A stretch of DNA of 44,328 nt from Gracilibacillus oryzae (GCF_009498735.1 NZ_ML762448.1:1-44328); one strand, 5' to 3'; shown: positions 16,612 through 24,720, counted from the first letter of the stretch. Program-made: numbers and translations. The notes: a model not told the origin generated them from the letters alone.

Positions 16612-17079
16612 ATGGAAAATTATCTTATTAACCAGTTAGTGATTGTAAGAGAAAATACGATTAATTTGGTGAAAGGTATGGAAGAAAACACGAGTGAACT
16701 TGTACCGGAAAAGCTGAATAATAATATTAAGTGGAATTTAGGACATATTTATGTAGTTGGTGAGAAATTCTTATTCCAGATTGCAGAAGAAGAAGCAAAT
16801 ATTCCATCTAATTATTCTGCATTATTTAATCCTGGAACAAGTCCAAGTGATTGGAAACAAGATCCTCCATCCCTTGATGAGTTAACTGGTTTATTAGAAG
16901 AACAGATAAACAGGTTGAATTCCGTTTTACCAGGGCAGTTAGATGACAAAGTGAAGAACCCTTATACCACTTCTACAGGGTTTACATTAACAACAGTGAA
17001 AGAATTCATTAGCTTTTGCCTATATCATGAAGGAATGCATTTTGGAGCAATTAAAAATATAAAAAAATTGATTAACTAA
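16612..17079 (+). CDS. DinB-family putative metal-dependent protein
   Basis: The 155-residue protein fits the DinB/YfiT four-helix fold. The metal triad is likely His45 (LGHIYVVGEKF), His139 and His143 (YHEGMHFGAI). Many members are thiol-dependent transferases or hydrolases, but no substrate can be named here. ATG 16612 follows AGAGGAG; the GTG at 16603 lies inside that site. It is divergent from the CGNR regulator, which probably controls it. Confidence 0.82.
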   Translation: MENYLINQLVIVRENTINLVKGMEENTSELVPEKLNNNIKWNLGHIYVVGEKFLFQIAEEEANIPSNYSALFNPGTSPSDWKQDPPSLDELTGLLEEQINRLNSVLPGQLDDKVKNPYTTSTGFTLTTVKEFISFCLYHEGMHFGAIKNIKKLIN

Positions 17080-17095
17080 TATTTTTGAAACATGA

Positions 17096-17125
17096 AGGCG
17101 AACGGTGAGAGGTGGTTCGTCTTTT
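17096..17125 (+). terminator. Terminator after the DinB gene
   Basis: AGGCGAAC (17096-17103) pairs with GTTCGTCT (17115-17122) with one wobble pair, followed by T residues. Confidence 0.65.
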
Positions 17126-17202
17126 AATATACTTTTTTATATTATTTTTGACAGGTGTCATGATCTGCCTGCATTAATGAGTAAAATATTTAGTTTAGAA
17201 AC

Positions 17203-17267
17203 TTGATTCCATGATTATTTAATGGTAAAGTAAATAGCACGCAGGTAAATCGTAATCATTTCGTTTT
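17203..17267 (+). promoter_or_regulatory. Promoter with Zur box (box 1)
   Basis: TTGATT (17203-17208), 17 bases, TAAAGT (17226-17231) form a plausible sigmaA promoter. Just after the expected start lies AAATCGTAATCATTTCG, continuing to 17267. It is an inverted repeat centred on 17257 with 8 of 10 arm positions matching, very close to the B. subtilis Zur consensus TCGTAATNATTACGA. It suggests zinc-dependent repression of the gene at 17318. Confidence 0.72.
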
Positions 17268-17317
17268 GTGAATCTGGCGTTACATTTCAAGATAGCATGT
17301 CTAGAAAGGGTGCTGAA

Positions 17318-17680
17318 ATGAATAATTACTTGAATAGCATTTTCCTTGAAGCAATTCTAAATGACTTTTCTGAGAAGGAAAGATTACTATATAAATCTGT
17401 GATAGAAATGGAAGACGAGCTGGCAGAAAGTGCGTTAACACCAGACCAATTCGTTAATCATCTGAGAATTGATTCACCACATAAGAGAGTCGCTGAACAA
17501 TATGATATGACATTATTGGACCTTATCACAATATTAGAAGAGATGGAAGAGGAAGTTGGAAGAAAATTAGAGGAAATGTTCGCCTCAGTAAAATGGATTG
17601 ATTATACGAAAATGGTATATAGCAAAACAGGAGAAAATAATAACAGTAAATTATTCTATGTAACTTTTCCTAATACATAG
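17318..17680 (+). CDS. Unknown protein behind a Zur box
   Basis: I do not recognise this 120-residue protein. It is acidic and largely helical (FSEKERLLYKSVIEMEDELA; LLDLITILEEMEEEVGRKLE). Residues 55-80 (SPHKRVAEQYDMTLLDLITI) could be a helix-turn-helix. There is no signal peptide, membrane segment or Cys pair. ATG 17318 is chosen because AGAAAGGGTG lies at the right distance; the ATG at 17297 precedes that site. The Zur box 50 bases upstream and the zinc-response operon downstream suggest a role in zinc limitation. A coding gene is likely from length, start signals and amino-acid texture. Confidence 0.65.
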   Translation: MNNYLNSIFLEAILNDFSEKERLLYKSVIEMEDELAESALTPDQFVNHLRIDSPHKRVAEQYDMTLLDLITILEEMEEEVGRKLEEMFASVKWIDYTKMVYSKTGENNNSKLFYVTFPNT

Positions 17681-17833
17681 TTGTCCCCTGGCCTGGTGAA
17701 AGAGGGGATAAGCACAAGCTGGTTGTTCAAAGTTTACAAACTGTCTATTTCTATGCAGCTTAAACAGGAATGATTTCGATTTGTTACGATCATTACACAG
17801 TGGCGATTTAGCATTCAAAAAAATTTCAGATTT

Positions 17834-17854
17834 AAATCGTAATGATTACGTTTT
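17834..17854 (+). promoter_or_regulatory. Zur box (box 2) before the zagA operon
   Basis: AAATCGTAATGATTACG (17834-17850) continues with TTTT. It is a palindrome centred on 17844 with 9 of 10 arm pairs intact and is almost identical to the Zur consensus. A weak promoter (TTGTTA 17781-17786, GATTTA 17805-17810) lies upstream. The box lies 278 bases before zagA and is the best regulatory evidence that the operon responds to zinc starvation. Confidence 0.87.
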
Positions 17855-18131
17855 TTGCTGCTATCTTCCCATATTTTATTGTGGGAGTGATTCGTAAAAG
17901 GATATGGGAGAAGAACTGTTTCCACTCACTCCATATCTTCATTACCTTACTTATAGCCTTTTACATGGAGAGGTATTCCCTTTTGCTTAAAAGGAGTGCT
18001 CAAACAATTTATATACAGGCAATGTCTGTTTATATCATCATCTGTATAGCTGCTGGCAATCTTGATTACCTTGATGTTATTTTAGCCATCATTTTTCAAT
18101 ATGATTTTTAGAAAATTGGAGGGGAATTTTG
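17855..18131 (+). other. Long leader between Zur box 2 and zagA
   Basis: About 275 bases separate the Zur box from zagA. The segment near 17866-17936 has several mutually competing complementary pieces: CTTCCCATAT near 17866, TGTGGGAG near 17880, GATATGGGAG near 17899 and CTCCATATC near 17928. A CCCTTTT/AAAAGG hairpin lies near 17978-17995. An 89-codon frame (17842-18111) starts inside the Zur box without a ribosome binding site and is probably not a gene. A structured leader or a decayed gene are both possible. Confidence 0.4.
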
Positions 18132-19328
18132 ATGAAGAAAATACCTGTTACAGTATTAAGTGGTTATCTGGGGGCAGGAAAAACAACGCTTCTAAACTAT
18201 ATCCTTAATAATCGTAATAATTTGAAGGTCGCTGTGATTGTAAATGATATGAGCGAAATTAATATTGATGCAGATTTGGTCGAAAAGGGAGGGCATTTTT
18301 CCCGGATAGAAGAGAATCTGGTGGAGATGTCAAATGGATGTATCTGCTGTACGTTACGAGAAGACCTGCTGATAGAAGTGGAAAAAATCGCGAAGGCAGG
18401 CAATGTTGATTATATTGTGATCGAATCTACAGGAATTTCGGAGCCTGTACCTGTTGCTCAGACTTTTTCCTATATTGATGAGCAGCTAGGTATTGATCTT
18501 ACTCAGTCCTGCCGTCTTGACACTATGGTGACTGTCGTGGATGCCTATCGTTTTTGGCATGATTATGAGTCTGGTGACAGTCTGCTTGATCGGAAGCAGG
18601 CGGTCGGGCAGGCAGATGATCGTAACCTTGCAGATTTATTAATAGATCAAATCGAGTTTTGTGATGTTCTTTTATTAAATAAATGTGACATGGTAACAGA
18701 AGAGCAGCTGGATGCATTAAACAGAGTTATTCAAACATTGCAGCCCGAAGCGAAGATTATTCGTACAACATTTGGGGAGGTAGATCTGGCAGAGATTTTA
18801 AACACTCATCGATTTAATTTTGCGAAAGCCAGCCAATCTGCCGGGTGGCTGAAAGAATTAATGGCAGGTCCAGAAGAGCATACACCGGAAACAGAAGAGT
18901 ACGGCATCAGCTCATTTGTATATAGACGAAGGCTTCCTTTCCACTCTCAGCGGTTTTACGATTGGATCAGACAGATGCCGTTCGCAATTGTGCGGGCCAA
19001 AGGAATTGCATGGTGTGCAACAAGAAATGAATTAGCACTCCTTCTTTCTCAGGCTGGTCCGTCAGTTTCTATTGAACCAGTATCTTATTGGGTAGCTTCA
19101 CTGCCAAAGGAGCAAAGAGAACATACCATCAGGCAGAATCCCAATATATTACATGATTGGGACAATGAATACGGGGACAGGAAGACCAATCTAGTCTTTA
19201 TTGGAACTGACCTTGAAAAAGAAACGATAATCAGCGAACTGGATCAATGTCTTCTTACACCAGACGAAATGGATGAAGAGTGGTCTGAGATGGAAGATCC
19301 GTTTACTTGGCAACTCGCAGCACATTAA
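18132..19328 (+). CDS. zagA: Zur-regulated COG0523 GTPase (ZagA/YciC-like zinc metallochaperone)
   Basis: COG0523 G3E GTPases deliver zinc to client proteins under zinc limitation; B. subtilis ZagA (YciC) is the Zur-controlled example and supports FolE. The 398-residue product matches ZagA over its length: Walker A GYLGAGKT (11-18), the metal-binding CxCC motif Cys70-Ile-Cys72-Cys73 (NGCICCTLRED), ESTGISEP, and guanine-specificity LNKCD. The C-terminal domain has FVYRRRLPFHSQRFYDWI. ATG 18132 follows TTGGAGGGG. It is the first gene of a five-gene operon behind Zur box 2; dcd starts 16 bases after its stop. Confidence 0.93.
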   Translation: MKKIPVTVLSGYLGAGKTTLLNYILNNRNNLKVAVIVNDMSEINIDADLVEKGGHFSRIEENLVEMSNGCICCTLREDLLIEVEKIAKAGNVDYIVIESTGISEPVPVAQTFSYIDEQLGIDLTQSCRLDTMVTVVDAYRFWHDYESGDSLLDRKQAVGQADDRNLADLLIDQIEFCDVLLLNKCDMVTEEQLDALNRVIQTLQPEAKIIRTTFGEVDLAEILNTHRFNFAKASQSAGWLKELMAGPEEHTPETEEYGISSFVYRRRLPFHSQRFYDWIRQMPFAIVRAKGIAWCATRNELALLLSQAGPSVSIEPVSYWVASLPKEQREHTIRQNPNILHDWDNEYGDRKTNLVFIGTDLEKETIISELDQCLLTPDEMDEEWSEMEDPFTWQLAAH

Positions 19329-19343
19329 AAGGGAGGTGCAGCA

Positions 19344-19892
19344 ATGATCCTTTCAAGCCAGACTATTCTTGAAAAGTTAGAAAATGAGGAGATAACTATC
19401 AAACCATTAAACCGCTCGAATGTGCAGCCAGCGTCAGTAGATTTGACACTTGGCAATCACTTTATGATCGTGAATGATTATCAAACAGATAAACTGTCAA
19501 TGAGAGAGAAAGCAACTTATCAGGATATTTATATTGGAGATCAAGAGACAATTATGATACCTCCACATTCGTTTATGCTTGCCACAACCAAAGAGTGGAT
19601 TAAGCTGCCAAATGACTATACTGCGTTTGTTGAAGGAAGAAGCTCGATTGGCAGAATGGGATTATTCGTACAGAATGCCGGCTGGGTTGATCCGGGATTT
19701 GAGGGCAGGATTACCTTGGAGCTGTATAATTCAAACCGTGCTCCGATTGAATTGATTGAAGGATGGAGAATTTGTCAGTTAGTAATTGCCCAAATCGATC
19801 AGCCGACAGATCCTTATAAAGGAAAGTATGCCGGCCAAGTGAGTACAACAGCAAGCCAGATTTATAAAGATGCAGAACAAAATTATCTATAA
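19344..19892 (+). CDS. dcd: dCTP deaminase, possibly bifunctional dCTP deaminase/dUTPase
   Basis: This 182-residue trimeric dUTPase-fold enzyme converts dCTP to dUTP, or directly to dUMP in bifunctional members, feeding dTMP synthesis. Visible motifs are MILSSQTI at the N-terminus, QPASVDLTLG, the phosphate-binding EGRSSIGRMG (99-104) and AGWVDPGFEGRITLELYNSN with the expected catalytic Glu126. Dcd uses Mg-nucleotide and no structural or catalytic zinc, unlike dCMP deaminase (ComEB) and cytidine deaminase. It sits in a Zur-box operon between zagA and zinc-free S14. AGGGAGGTG precedes the ATG. I cannot tell mono- from bifunctional activity. Confidence 0.92.
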   Translation: MILSSQTILEKLENEEITIKPLNRSNVQPASVDLTLGNHFMIVNDYQTDKLSMREKATYQDIYIGDQETIMIPPHSFMLATTKEWIKLPNDYTAFVEGRSSIGRMGLFVQNAGWVDPGFEGRITLELYNSNRAPIELIEGWRICQLVIAQIDQPTDPYKGKYAGQVSTTASQIYKDAEQNYL

Positions 19893-19920
19893 ATATATAG
19901 AAGGAAAGGTGATTTAAAAA

Positions 19921-20190
19921 ATGGCTAAAAAATCAAAGATCGCAAAGGAAAAGAAAAGACAGGCAATGGTAGCAAGATATGCGGAGCTGCGCAGAGAATT
20001 GAAGGAAAAAGGAGATTATGAGGCACTGAGAAAGCTTCCACGTGATTCTTCCCCGACCCGTTTAACAGGTCGTTGTGAGGTAACAGGAAGACCCAGAGGA
20101 TATATGAGAAAGTTCAGAATGTCCCGGATTGCGTTTAGAGAATATGCCCATAAAGGACAAATACCTGGTGTGAAGAAAGCAAGCTGGTAA
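19921..20190 (+). CDS. rpsN: Zinc-independent 30S ribosomal protein S14 (C- paralogue)
   Basis: The 89-residue S14 resembles B. subtilis YhzA/RpsNB. It is the long form without the two CxxC pairs of zinc-binding S14: only one Cys is present ([15 protein letters not shown]). The C-terminal [20 protein letters not shown] is diagnostic. In B. subtilis the C- form is Zur-controlled and replaces zinc-containing S14 so that new ribosomes can be made without zinc. Its place between dcd and the flavoprotein strongly supports the zinc-limitation reading of the operon. Confidence 0.96.
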   Translation: MAKKSKIAKEKKRQAMVARYAELRRELKEKGDYEALRKLPRDSSPTRLTGRCEVTGRPRGYMRKFRMSRIAFREYAHKGQIPGVKKASW

Positions 20191-20211
20191 GCGAAGGGAG
20201 TCTATTCGTAT

Positions 20212-21366
20212 ATGTATAAATGGATCATTATAGGCGGCGGGATTCAGGGATGCTGTGTGGCCACCCGCCTGCTGCAGAATAAAGTCAGCAAAGAAGAACT
20301 CTTAATCATTGATCCACATCCTGAACCAATATGGATGTGGCGAACATTGACAGATAGAATAGGGATGGCTTATTTAAGATCTCCATCCGTCCATCACATC
20401 GCCGCCGATCCATACAGTTTGAAGAAATATTCGCGATCAAACGACTATGCGAAAGCCTTCAAAGGAAACTATTCCAGACCGCGATTGGATATGTTTAATC
20501 AGCACAGCTTAGATGAAATCGACAAGGCAGGCGTCCATTATTGCTGGAAGCAAGGGACTGTGAATGGACTATCCTGGTCTAAAAATGATTGGAAAGTAAG
20601 GATGTCCGGCAACCAAGTGGTCAAGGGTGAGCGTGTCGTGCTGGCATTAGGTGTGAATCAGGAACCTCATTATCCAGACTGGGTATCCGAGTATAAGGCT
20701 AGTGATGCTGTCAGTCATATTTTTGATTTGGATAAACCTTTGCCAGATCAAGGGGATGTTATCATTCTCGGAGGAGGCATGACAGCAGGACACCTTGCCA
20801 ATACATTATCAAAGCAGGAAACGATTAATTCGGTCCATTTAGTAAAGCGGCATTCAATCAGAATCCATAAGTTTGATAGTGATCCTGGCTGGCTTGGACC
20901 GAAATACTTAACCAAATATTATCAAACAGATTGTTATAAAAAACGACGGAGCCTTATTCAACAGGCTAGAAACAGGGGATCCATGACGAGAGATCTATAC
21001 TTGGAGTTGAACAGGCAATCAGTACAAGGAAGGTTAAACCTTTATACCGGAGAGATTGAAGAGGCAAAGCTAATTGATGGAATGATCGAGTTAATGATGA
21101 ATAATGGAGAAATAGTTCGTGGTCATTCATTAATTTTAGCGACGGGAGCAGAACTGGCTTTTCCGGGGAAAGAATGGATCCAGCCGGTTATTGACCAATT
21201 AGCACTTCCCTGTGCACCTTGTGGCTTCCCTATTGTTTCACGATCACTAGAATGGAAAGCAGGGCTCTTTGTTGCCGGGGCACTGGCAGAATTAGAAATT
21301 GGCCCTGTTTCAAGAAATATTGCAGGCGCTAGAAAAGCAGCGGAGCGCATTGCGCAAAATGCTTAG
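20212..21366 (+). CDS. Two-dinucleotide-fold flavoprotein (FAD/NAD(P)-binding oxidoreductase)
   Basis: The 384-residue protein has an N-terminal FAD-binding Rossmann motif IIIGGGIQGCCVATRLL, a second nucleotide site VIILGGGMTAGHLAN near residue 185, and LILATGAELAF near the end. This is the layout of the SidA/IucD-type N-hydroxylating monooxygenase and related FAD/NAD(P)-binding families. It lies 22 bases after rpsN and 12 bases before the second COG0523 gene, so it is an operon member. A role in zinc metallophore hydroxylation or in replacing a zinc enzyme is conceivable, but no biosynthetic partner is visible. Substrate unknown. Confidence 0.8.
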   Translation: MYKWIIIGGGIQGCCVATRLLQNKVSKEELLIIDPHPEPIWMWRTLTDRIGMAYLRSPSVHHIAADPYSLKKYSRSNDYAKAFKGNYSRPRLDMFNQHSLDEIDKAGVHYCWKQGTVNGLSWSKNDWKVRMSGNQVVKGERVVLALGVNQEPHYPDWVSEYKASDAVSHIFDLDKPLPDQGDVIILGGGMTAGHLANTLSKQETINSVHLVKRHSIRIHKFDSDPGWLGPKYLTKYYQTDCYKKRRSLIQQARNRGSMTRDLYLELNRQSVQGRLNLYTGEIEEAKLIDGMIELMMNNGEIVRGHSLILATGAELAFPGKEWIQPVIDQLALPCAPCGFPIVSRSLEWKAGLFVAGALAELEIGPVSRNIAGARKAAERIAQNA

Positions 21367-21377
21367 GAGGAATAGAA

Positions 21378-22556
21378 GTGTCAAAGAAAACACCCGTTAC
21401 TGTACTGAGTGGATACTTGGGGTCAGGAAAAACAACCTTATTAAATCATTTACTTCATAACAGGGAAGACCTTAAAATTGCAGTTATCGTTAATGATATG
21501 AGTGAAGTAAACATAGATGCTGATATGGTGAAACAAGGCGGTTTCAGCCGAACAGAAGAAAAGCTGGTTGAACTGCAAAATGGCTGTATTTGCTGTACGT
21601 TAAGAGATGATTTAATAAAAGAAGCAGAAAAACTTTCAAAGCTTGATATAGACTATATTGTAATAGAATCAACTGGAATATCAGAACCAATTCCTGTTGC
21701 CCAAAGTTTTACTTATGAAGATGAGGAACTTGGCATTAATCTTGGAGAAAACTGTCGTTTAGATACAATGGTAACAGTAGTGGATGCCAATCGCTTCTGG
21801 GATGATTATGGGTCTGGTGAAAGCCTGCTGGACCGAAATCAAGGAGCAGACGAGCAAGATGAAAGAGAAGTTATTGATCTTTTAATCGACCAAATTGAAT
21901 TTGCGAACGTAATTGTTTTAAATAAAACAGACTTAATCGAAAAAATCGATAGAGAAGAATTAAAAGCCGTCTTAAAGCAATTAAATCCAGATGCCCATAT
22001 TATCGAAACAAGTTATAGTCAGGTTCCACTGAAGTCTGTACTGAATACAGGCTTATTTGATTTCGAAAAAGCAAGTCAGGGAGCGGGTTGGATTAAGGAA
22101 TTAAACGAGGAGCACATCCCCGAAACAGAGGAATATGGAATCAGTTCTTTTGTTTACCGACGAAAAAAGCCATTCCACCCCGAGCGCTGGATGAAATGGT
22201 TAGAAGAATGGCCCGCAGGTATAGTTCGCGCGAAAGGTTTCTTCTGGTTAGCTTCCAGAAATAGTATAACTGGTTTATTATCACAGGCAGGAACCTCTCT
22301 TTCTATCCAGGGAGCTGGAGAGTGGGTAGCCGCTTATCCGGAACAGGAACAACAGGAGATATTCGAGGAGGATCCAGAGTTATACGCGCGCTGGGATCAA
22401 GAATATGGAGACAGAATGACAGAGTTAGTGTTCATCGGTATAGAAATGGATAAGAAAACTATTATTAACAGTCTTGATGATTGCTTGTTAACAGGTTTGG
22501 AAATGAAATTAGACTGGAATAAGCTTTATGATCCATTGCCAGCGTTTAGTGATTAA
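21378..22556 (+). CDS. Second COG0523 GTPase, paralogue of ZagA
   Basis: The 392-residue paralogue of the product at 18132 has Walker A GYLGSGKT, CxCC at Cys70/72/73 (NGCICCTLRDD), ESTGISEP and LNKTD. Conservation with its neighbour is high through the GTPase domain and continues into the C-terminal FVYRRKKPFHPERW part, so this is probably an old local duplication. It uses a GTG start at 21378 after AGGAGG. It is the last gene of the operon. Having two chaperones suggests different client proteins; one may serve a client encoded here. Confidence 0.9.
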   Translation: MSKKTPVTVLSGYLGSGKTTLLNHLLHNREDLKIAVIVNDMSEVNIDADMVKQGGFSRTEEKLVELQNGCICCTLRDDLIKEAEKLSKLDIDYIVIESTGISEPIPVAQSFTYEDEELGINLGENCRLDTMVTVVDANRFWDDYGSGESLLDRNQGADEQDEREVIDLLIDQIEFANVIVLNKTDLIEKIDREELKAVLKQLNPDAHIIETSYSQVPLKSVLNTGLFDFEKASQGAGWIKELNEEHIPETEEYGISSFVYRRKKPFHPERWMKWLEEWPAGIVRAKGFFWLASRNSITGLLSQAGTSLSIQGAGEWVAAYPEQEQQEIFEEDPELYARWDQEYGDRMTELVFIGIEMDKKTIINSLDDCLLTGLEMKLDWNKLYDPLPAFSD

Positions 22557-22728
22557 CGGTAAAATAGTGAAATATAACTAATTTTTACGGATAAACGAGA
22601 AGTTATCTTGATTTATTGTATCTCTCCCTTATTCGGAACGTTGGGAATGGTAAATGATGAGATATTCACCTATACAGAGGAGCAGGAATAGGCTAGTTGT
22701 AAAAAGGTTCGAAAATGGAGGAATCTGT

Positions 22729-23514
22729 ATGGGATACTATGTTACGGTGGAAAATGGTGTGAATTTATACCTGGAAGATATCAATTCTAAAGGTAATAAA
22801 ATAATTGTATTTCTACACGGCTGGCCGTTGGATCATAATCAGTTTGAATACCAATATAATGTTCTGCCTGGTATGGGTTACCGATGTATAGGAATAGACT
22901 GGAGAGGATTTGGAAAATCAGACAGTCCGGTCAGCGGCTATGATTATAACAGACTATCGGATGATATCCGAAAGATAGTAGAGGTATTACAATTAGATGA
23001 TTTTACTCTTGTGGGCCATTCAACAGGCGGGGCGATTGCCATTCGCTATATGGCACGTCATAACGGTTTAGGAGTATCGAAACTTGTTCTGATTGATGCA
23101 GCGGCTCCTACAGGGTTTACACAAGAGACGGCAAGTAAATTACTTGAAGAAACTTTACATGATCGTCCAAACATGATGCAGGGAGTAACTGATACCTTTT
23201 TCTTTCAATATATAACAAAGTCTTTTTCGGAATGGTTCTTGCAGATGGGGCTAAAAGCAGCAAGCTGGTCAACAGCGAATATCATTATGACATTAAGAGA
23301 TGAAAAGCTGTATGCAGACCTTCCTGGCATTCATGTACCTGTTCTCATCACACATGGTATCCATGATAAAGTTATTCCATTCTCACATGCTGAAGAGTTG
23401 GACAAAAGTATTCAAAATTCACAATTGGTTCCGTTTTTCTATAGCGGTCATGGGCTTTTCTGGGAGGAACATAATAAGTTCAATAGGCTGTTAATGCAAT
23501 TTATCGAAGCTTGA
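22729..23514 (+). CDS. Alpha/beta hydrolase, haloperoxidase/esterase-like
   Basis: The 261-residue serine hydrolase has the oxyanion region FLHGWPLDHNQF, DWRGFGKSDSP, the nucleophile elbow GHSTGGAI, an acid residue near HGIHDKVIP and the catalytic His in YSGHGLFWEE. It belongs to the non-haem haloperoxidase/arylesterase branch; the natural substrate is unknown. ATG 22729 follows TGGAGGAA; the upstream ATG at 22654 has no such site. It lies 172 bases after the zinc operon and is probably independent. Confidence 0.88.
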   Translation: MGYYVTVENGVNLYLEDINSKGNKIIVFLHGWPLDHNQFEYQYNVLPGMGYRCIGIDWRGFGKSDSPVSGYDYNRLSDDIRKIVEVLQLDDFTLVGHSTGGAIAIRYMARHNGLGVSKLVLIDAAAPTGFTQETASKLLEETLHDRPNMMQGVTDTFFFQYITKSFSEWFLQMGLKAASWSTANIIMTLRDEKLYADLPGIHVPVLITHGIHDKVIPFSHAEELDKSIQNSQLVPFFYSGHGLFWEEHNKFNRLLMQFIEA

Positions 23515-23610
23515 TCCCCACAAGCATAACATTCATATATTATATATATTAGAAGTAAATTTTACTGTAAAATAGGAACAGATGAGTTGTAAATTAATGG
23601 AGGTGGGGGA

Positions 23611-24075
23611 ATGGGAATAAGAAATTCAGCAAAAGCAGTTATTATTCAGAATGATCGGTTACTAGCAATAAAAAAAGAGGATAAGGACGGTCATTATTAT
23701 ATTTTACCAGGTGGCGGACAAGATCATGGGGAGAATCTCCATCAAGCATTAAAGAGAGAATGTATGGAAGAGGTCAATGCGGAAGTAGAAGTTGGTGATG
23801 TGATTTTTATACGAGAATATATTGGGAAAAATCATGAGCATTTTGAATTTGATTCAACAGTTCATCAGACAGAGTATATGTTTCTATGTGAAATTAACGG
23901 AAAAAGCGAACGTATTGGAAATGGAAGTGTTCCTGATGATGGGCAAATTGGGGTAGAGTGGCTGTCAATAGCAGAACTACTGAATTACAGACTTTATCCG
24001 CAAACAATGCGGCAATATATAGTGGATTATGTGGAGGGTAAGGAACTTCCTGTATACTTAGGTGATATAAACTAA
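23611..24075 (+). CDS. Nudix hydrolase
   Basis: The 154-residue protein has a Nudix box (G-x5-E-x7-RE-U-x-EE) at residues 35-57: GGGQDHGE and ALKRECMEEVNAEV. Asn replaces the usual Gly after EEV, a tolerated variation. It hydrolyses a nucleoside diphosphate linked to another moiety; the substrate cannot be inferred. The start follows GGAGGTGGGGG. It is probably monocistronic. Confidence 0.9.
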   Translation: MGIRNSAKAVIIQNDRLLAIKKEDKDGHYYILPGGGQDHGENLHQALKRECMEEVNAEVEVGDVIFIREYIGKNHEHFEFDSTVHQTEYMFLCEINGKSERIGNGSVPDDGQIGVEWLSIAELLNYRLYPQTMRQYIVDYVEGKELPVYLGDIN

Positions 24076-24169
24076 ATAACTTTCCGATTTAGAATCCGAT
24101 GTTTCAGCTTCTTAAAAAAAGGTATTATTCCTATATAGAGAAAAATATCAAATTAGGAGGCTATATATT

Positions 24170-24352
24170 ATGAACTTAATGAGAGCAAAGGATATTAAAG
24201 ATGATCCGGTAATGAAAGATGTGGTATACAATGGTGAATATGTATATATCCTCGAGGTGGATGATGAAACCCAAAAGGCGACTGTCCGATATAAGAAAGA
24301 ATCAGAAGACACTTTTGAAGTAGATGTCACTGAATTAAGTGAGGAAGAATAA
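24170..24352 (+). CDS. sspH: H-type small acid-soluble spore protein
   Basis: The 60-residue acidic protein resembles SspH: it starts MNLMRAKDI and has V-YNGEYVYILEVDDET then ATVRYKKESEDTFEV. H-type SASPs are minor spore proteins made in the forespore, expected under sigmaG control; I could not identify a convincing sigmaG promoter. The start follows AGGAGG. This is direct evidence that the host forms endospores. Confidence 0.88.
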   Translation: MNLMRAKDIKDDPVMKDVVYNGEYVYILEVDDETQKATVRYKKESEDTFEVDVTELSEEE

Positions 24353-24429
24353 AACGCTAGCAGCAGACCTTGTTGCTTAAGATCAATAGTTACAAAAAAG
24401 AACATTCATGCTTAAAGGCGGAGATTTCA

Positions 24430-24468
24430 GGCTAGAATACTTACAATACAGTATTTTAGCCTTTTTTT
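24430..24468 (+). terminator. Strong terminator downstream of sspH
   Basis: GGCTAGAATACT (24430-24441) pairs with AGTATTTTAGCC (24450-24461) with one mismatch, followed by seven T residues. Confidence 0.9.
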
Positions 24469-24569
24469 ATTTTCCTGTGTAATGAAGTAACCCGAATGCT
24501 TTGAAGTAGCGTTTTTCAATTGTATTACATTGATAACAGGAATGTTTATCTGTGGAAAAGCGAGGTATA

Positions 24570-24720
24570 TAAATATAAGAATGACAGAAGCAACCTTATT
24601 ATTGCTCCCGCCTGGCTTGATTTCCATTTCATACAGTAATCAGCCAGATAGACGAATCCACCCTTTCTTTCCCTGAAGGAGGTTCGCTTATCCCGCATAT
24701 AATAGGCAACTAAAATAGTA
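24570..24720. repeat. Possible dispersed non-coding repeat before the membrane-protein gene
   Basis: Between the sspH terminator and 24761 I see no gene with proper start signals. On the minus strand 24546-24728 is an open frame reading RDKRTSFRERKGGFVYLADY. Its texture reminds me of short hypothetical frames recurring in related genomes, so it may be part of a dispersed repeat. This is a memory-based impression only. Confidence 0.3.

Noticed and set aside
17149-17162. TTGACA with overlapping TGACA-GG-TGTCA dyad as promoter and operator of the gene at 17318
   Set aside because: No acceptable -10 lies 16-18 bases downstream, and the better promoter sits at 17203-17231 next to the Zur box.
17842-18111. 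89-codon hydrophobic frame upstream of zagA
   Set aside because: Its ATG lies inside the Zur box, there is no ribosome binding site, and the sequence is best explained as an AT-rich leader. I describe it under the leader feature only.
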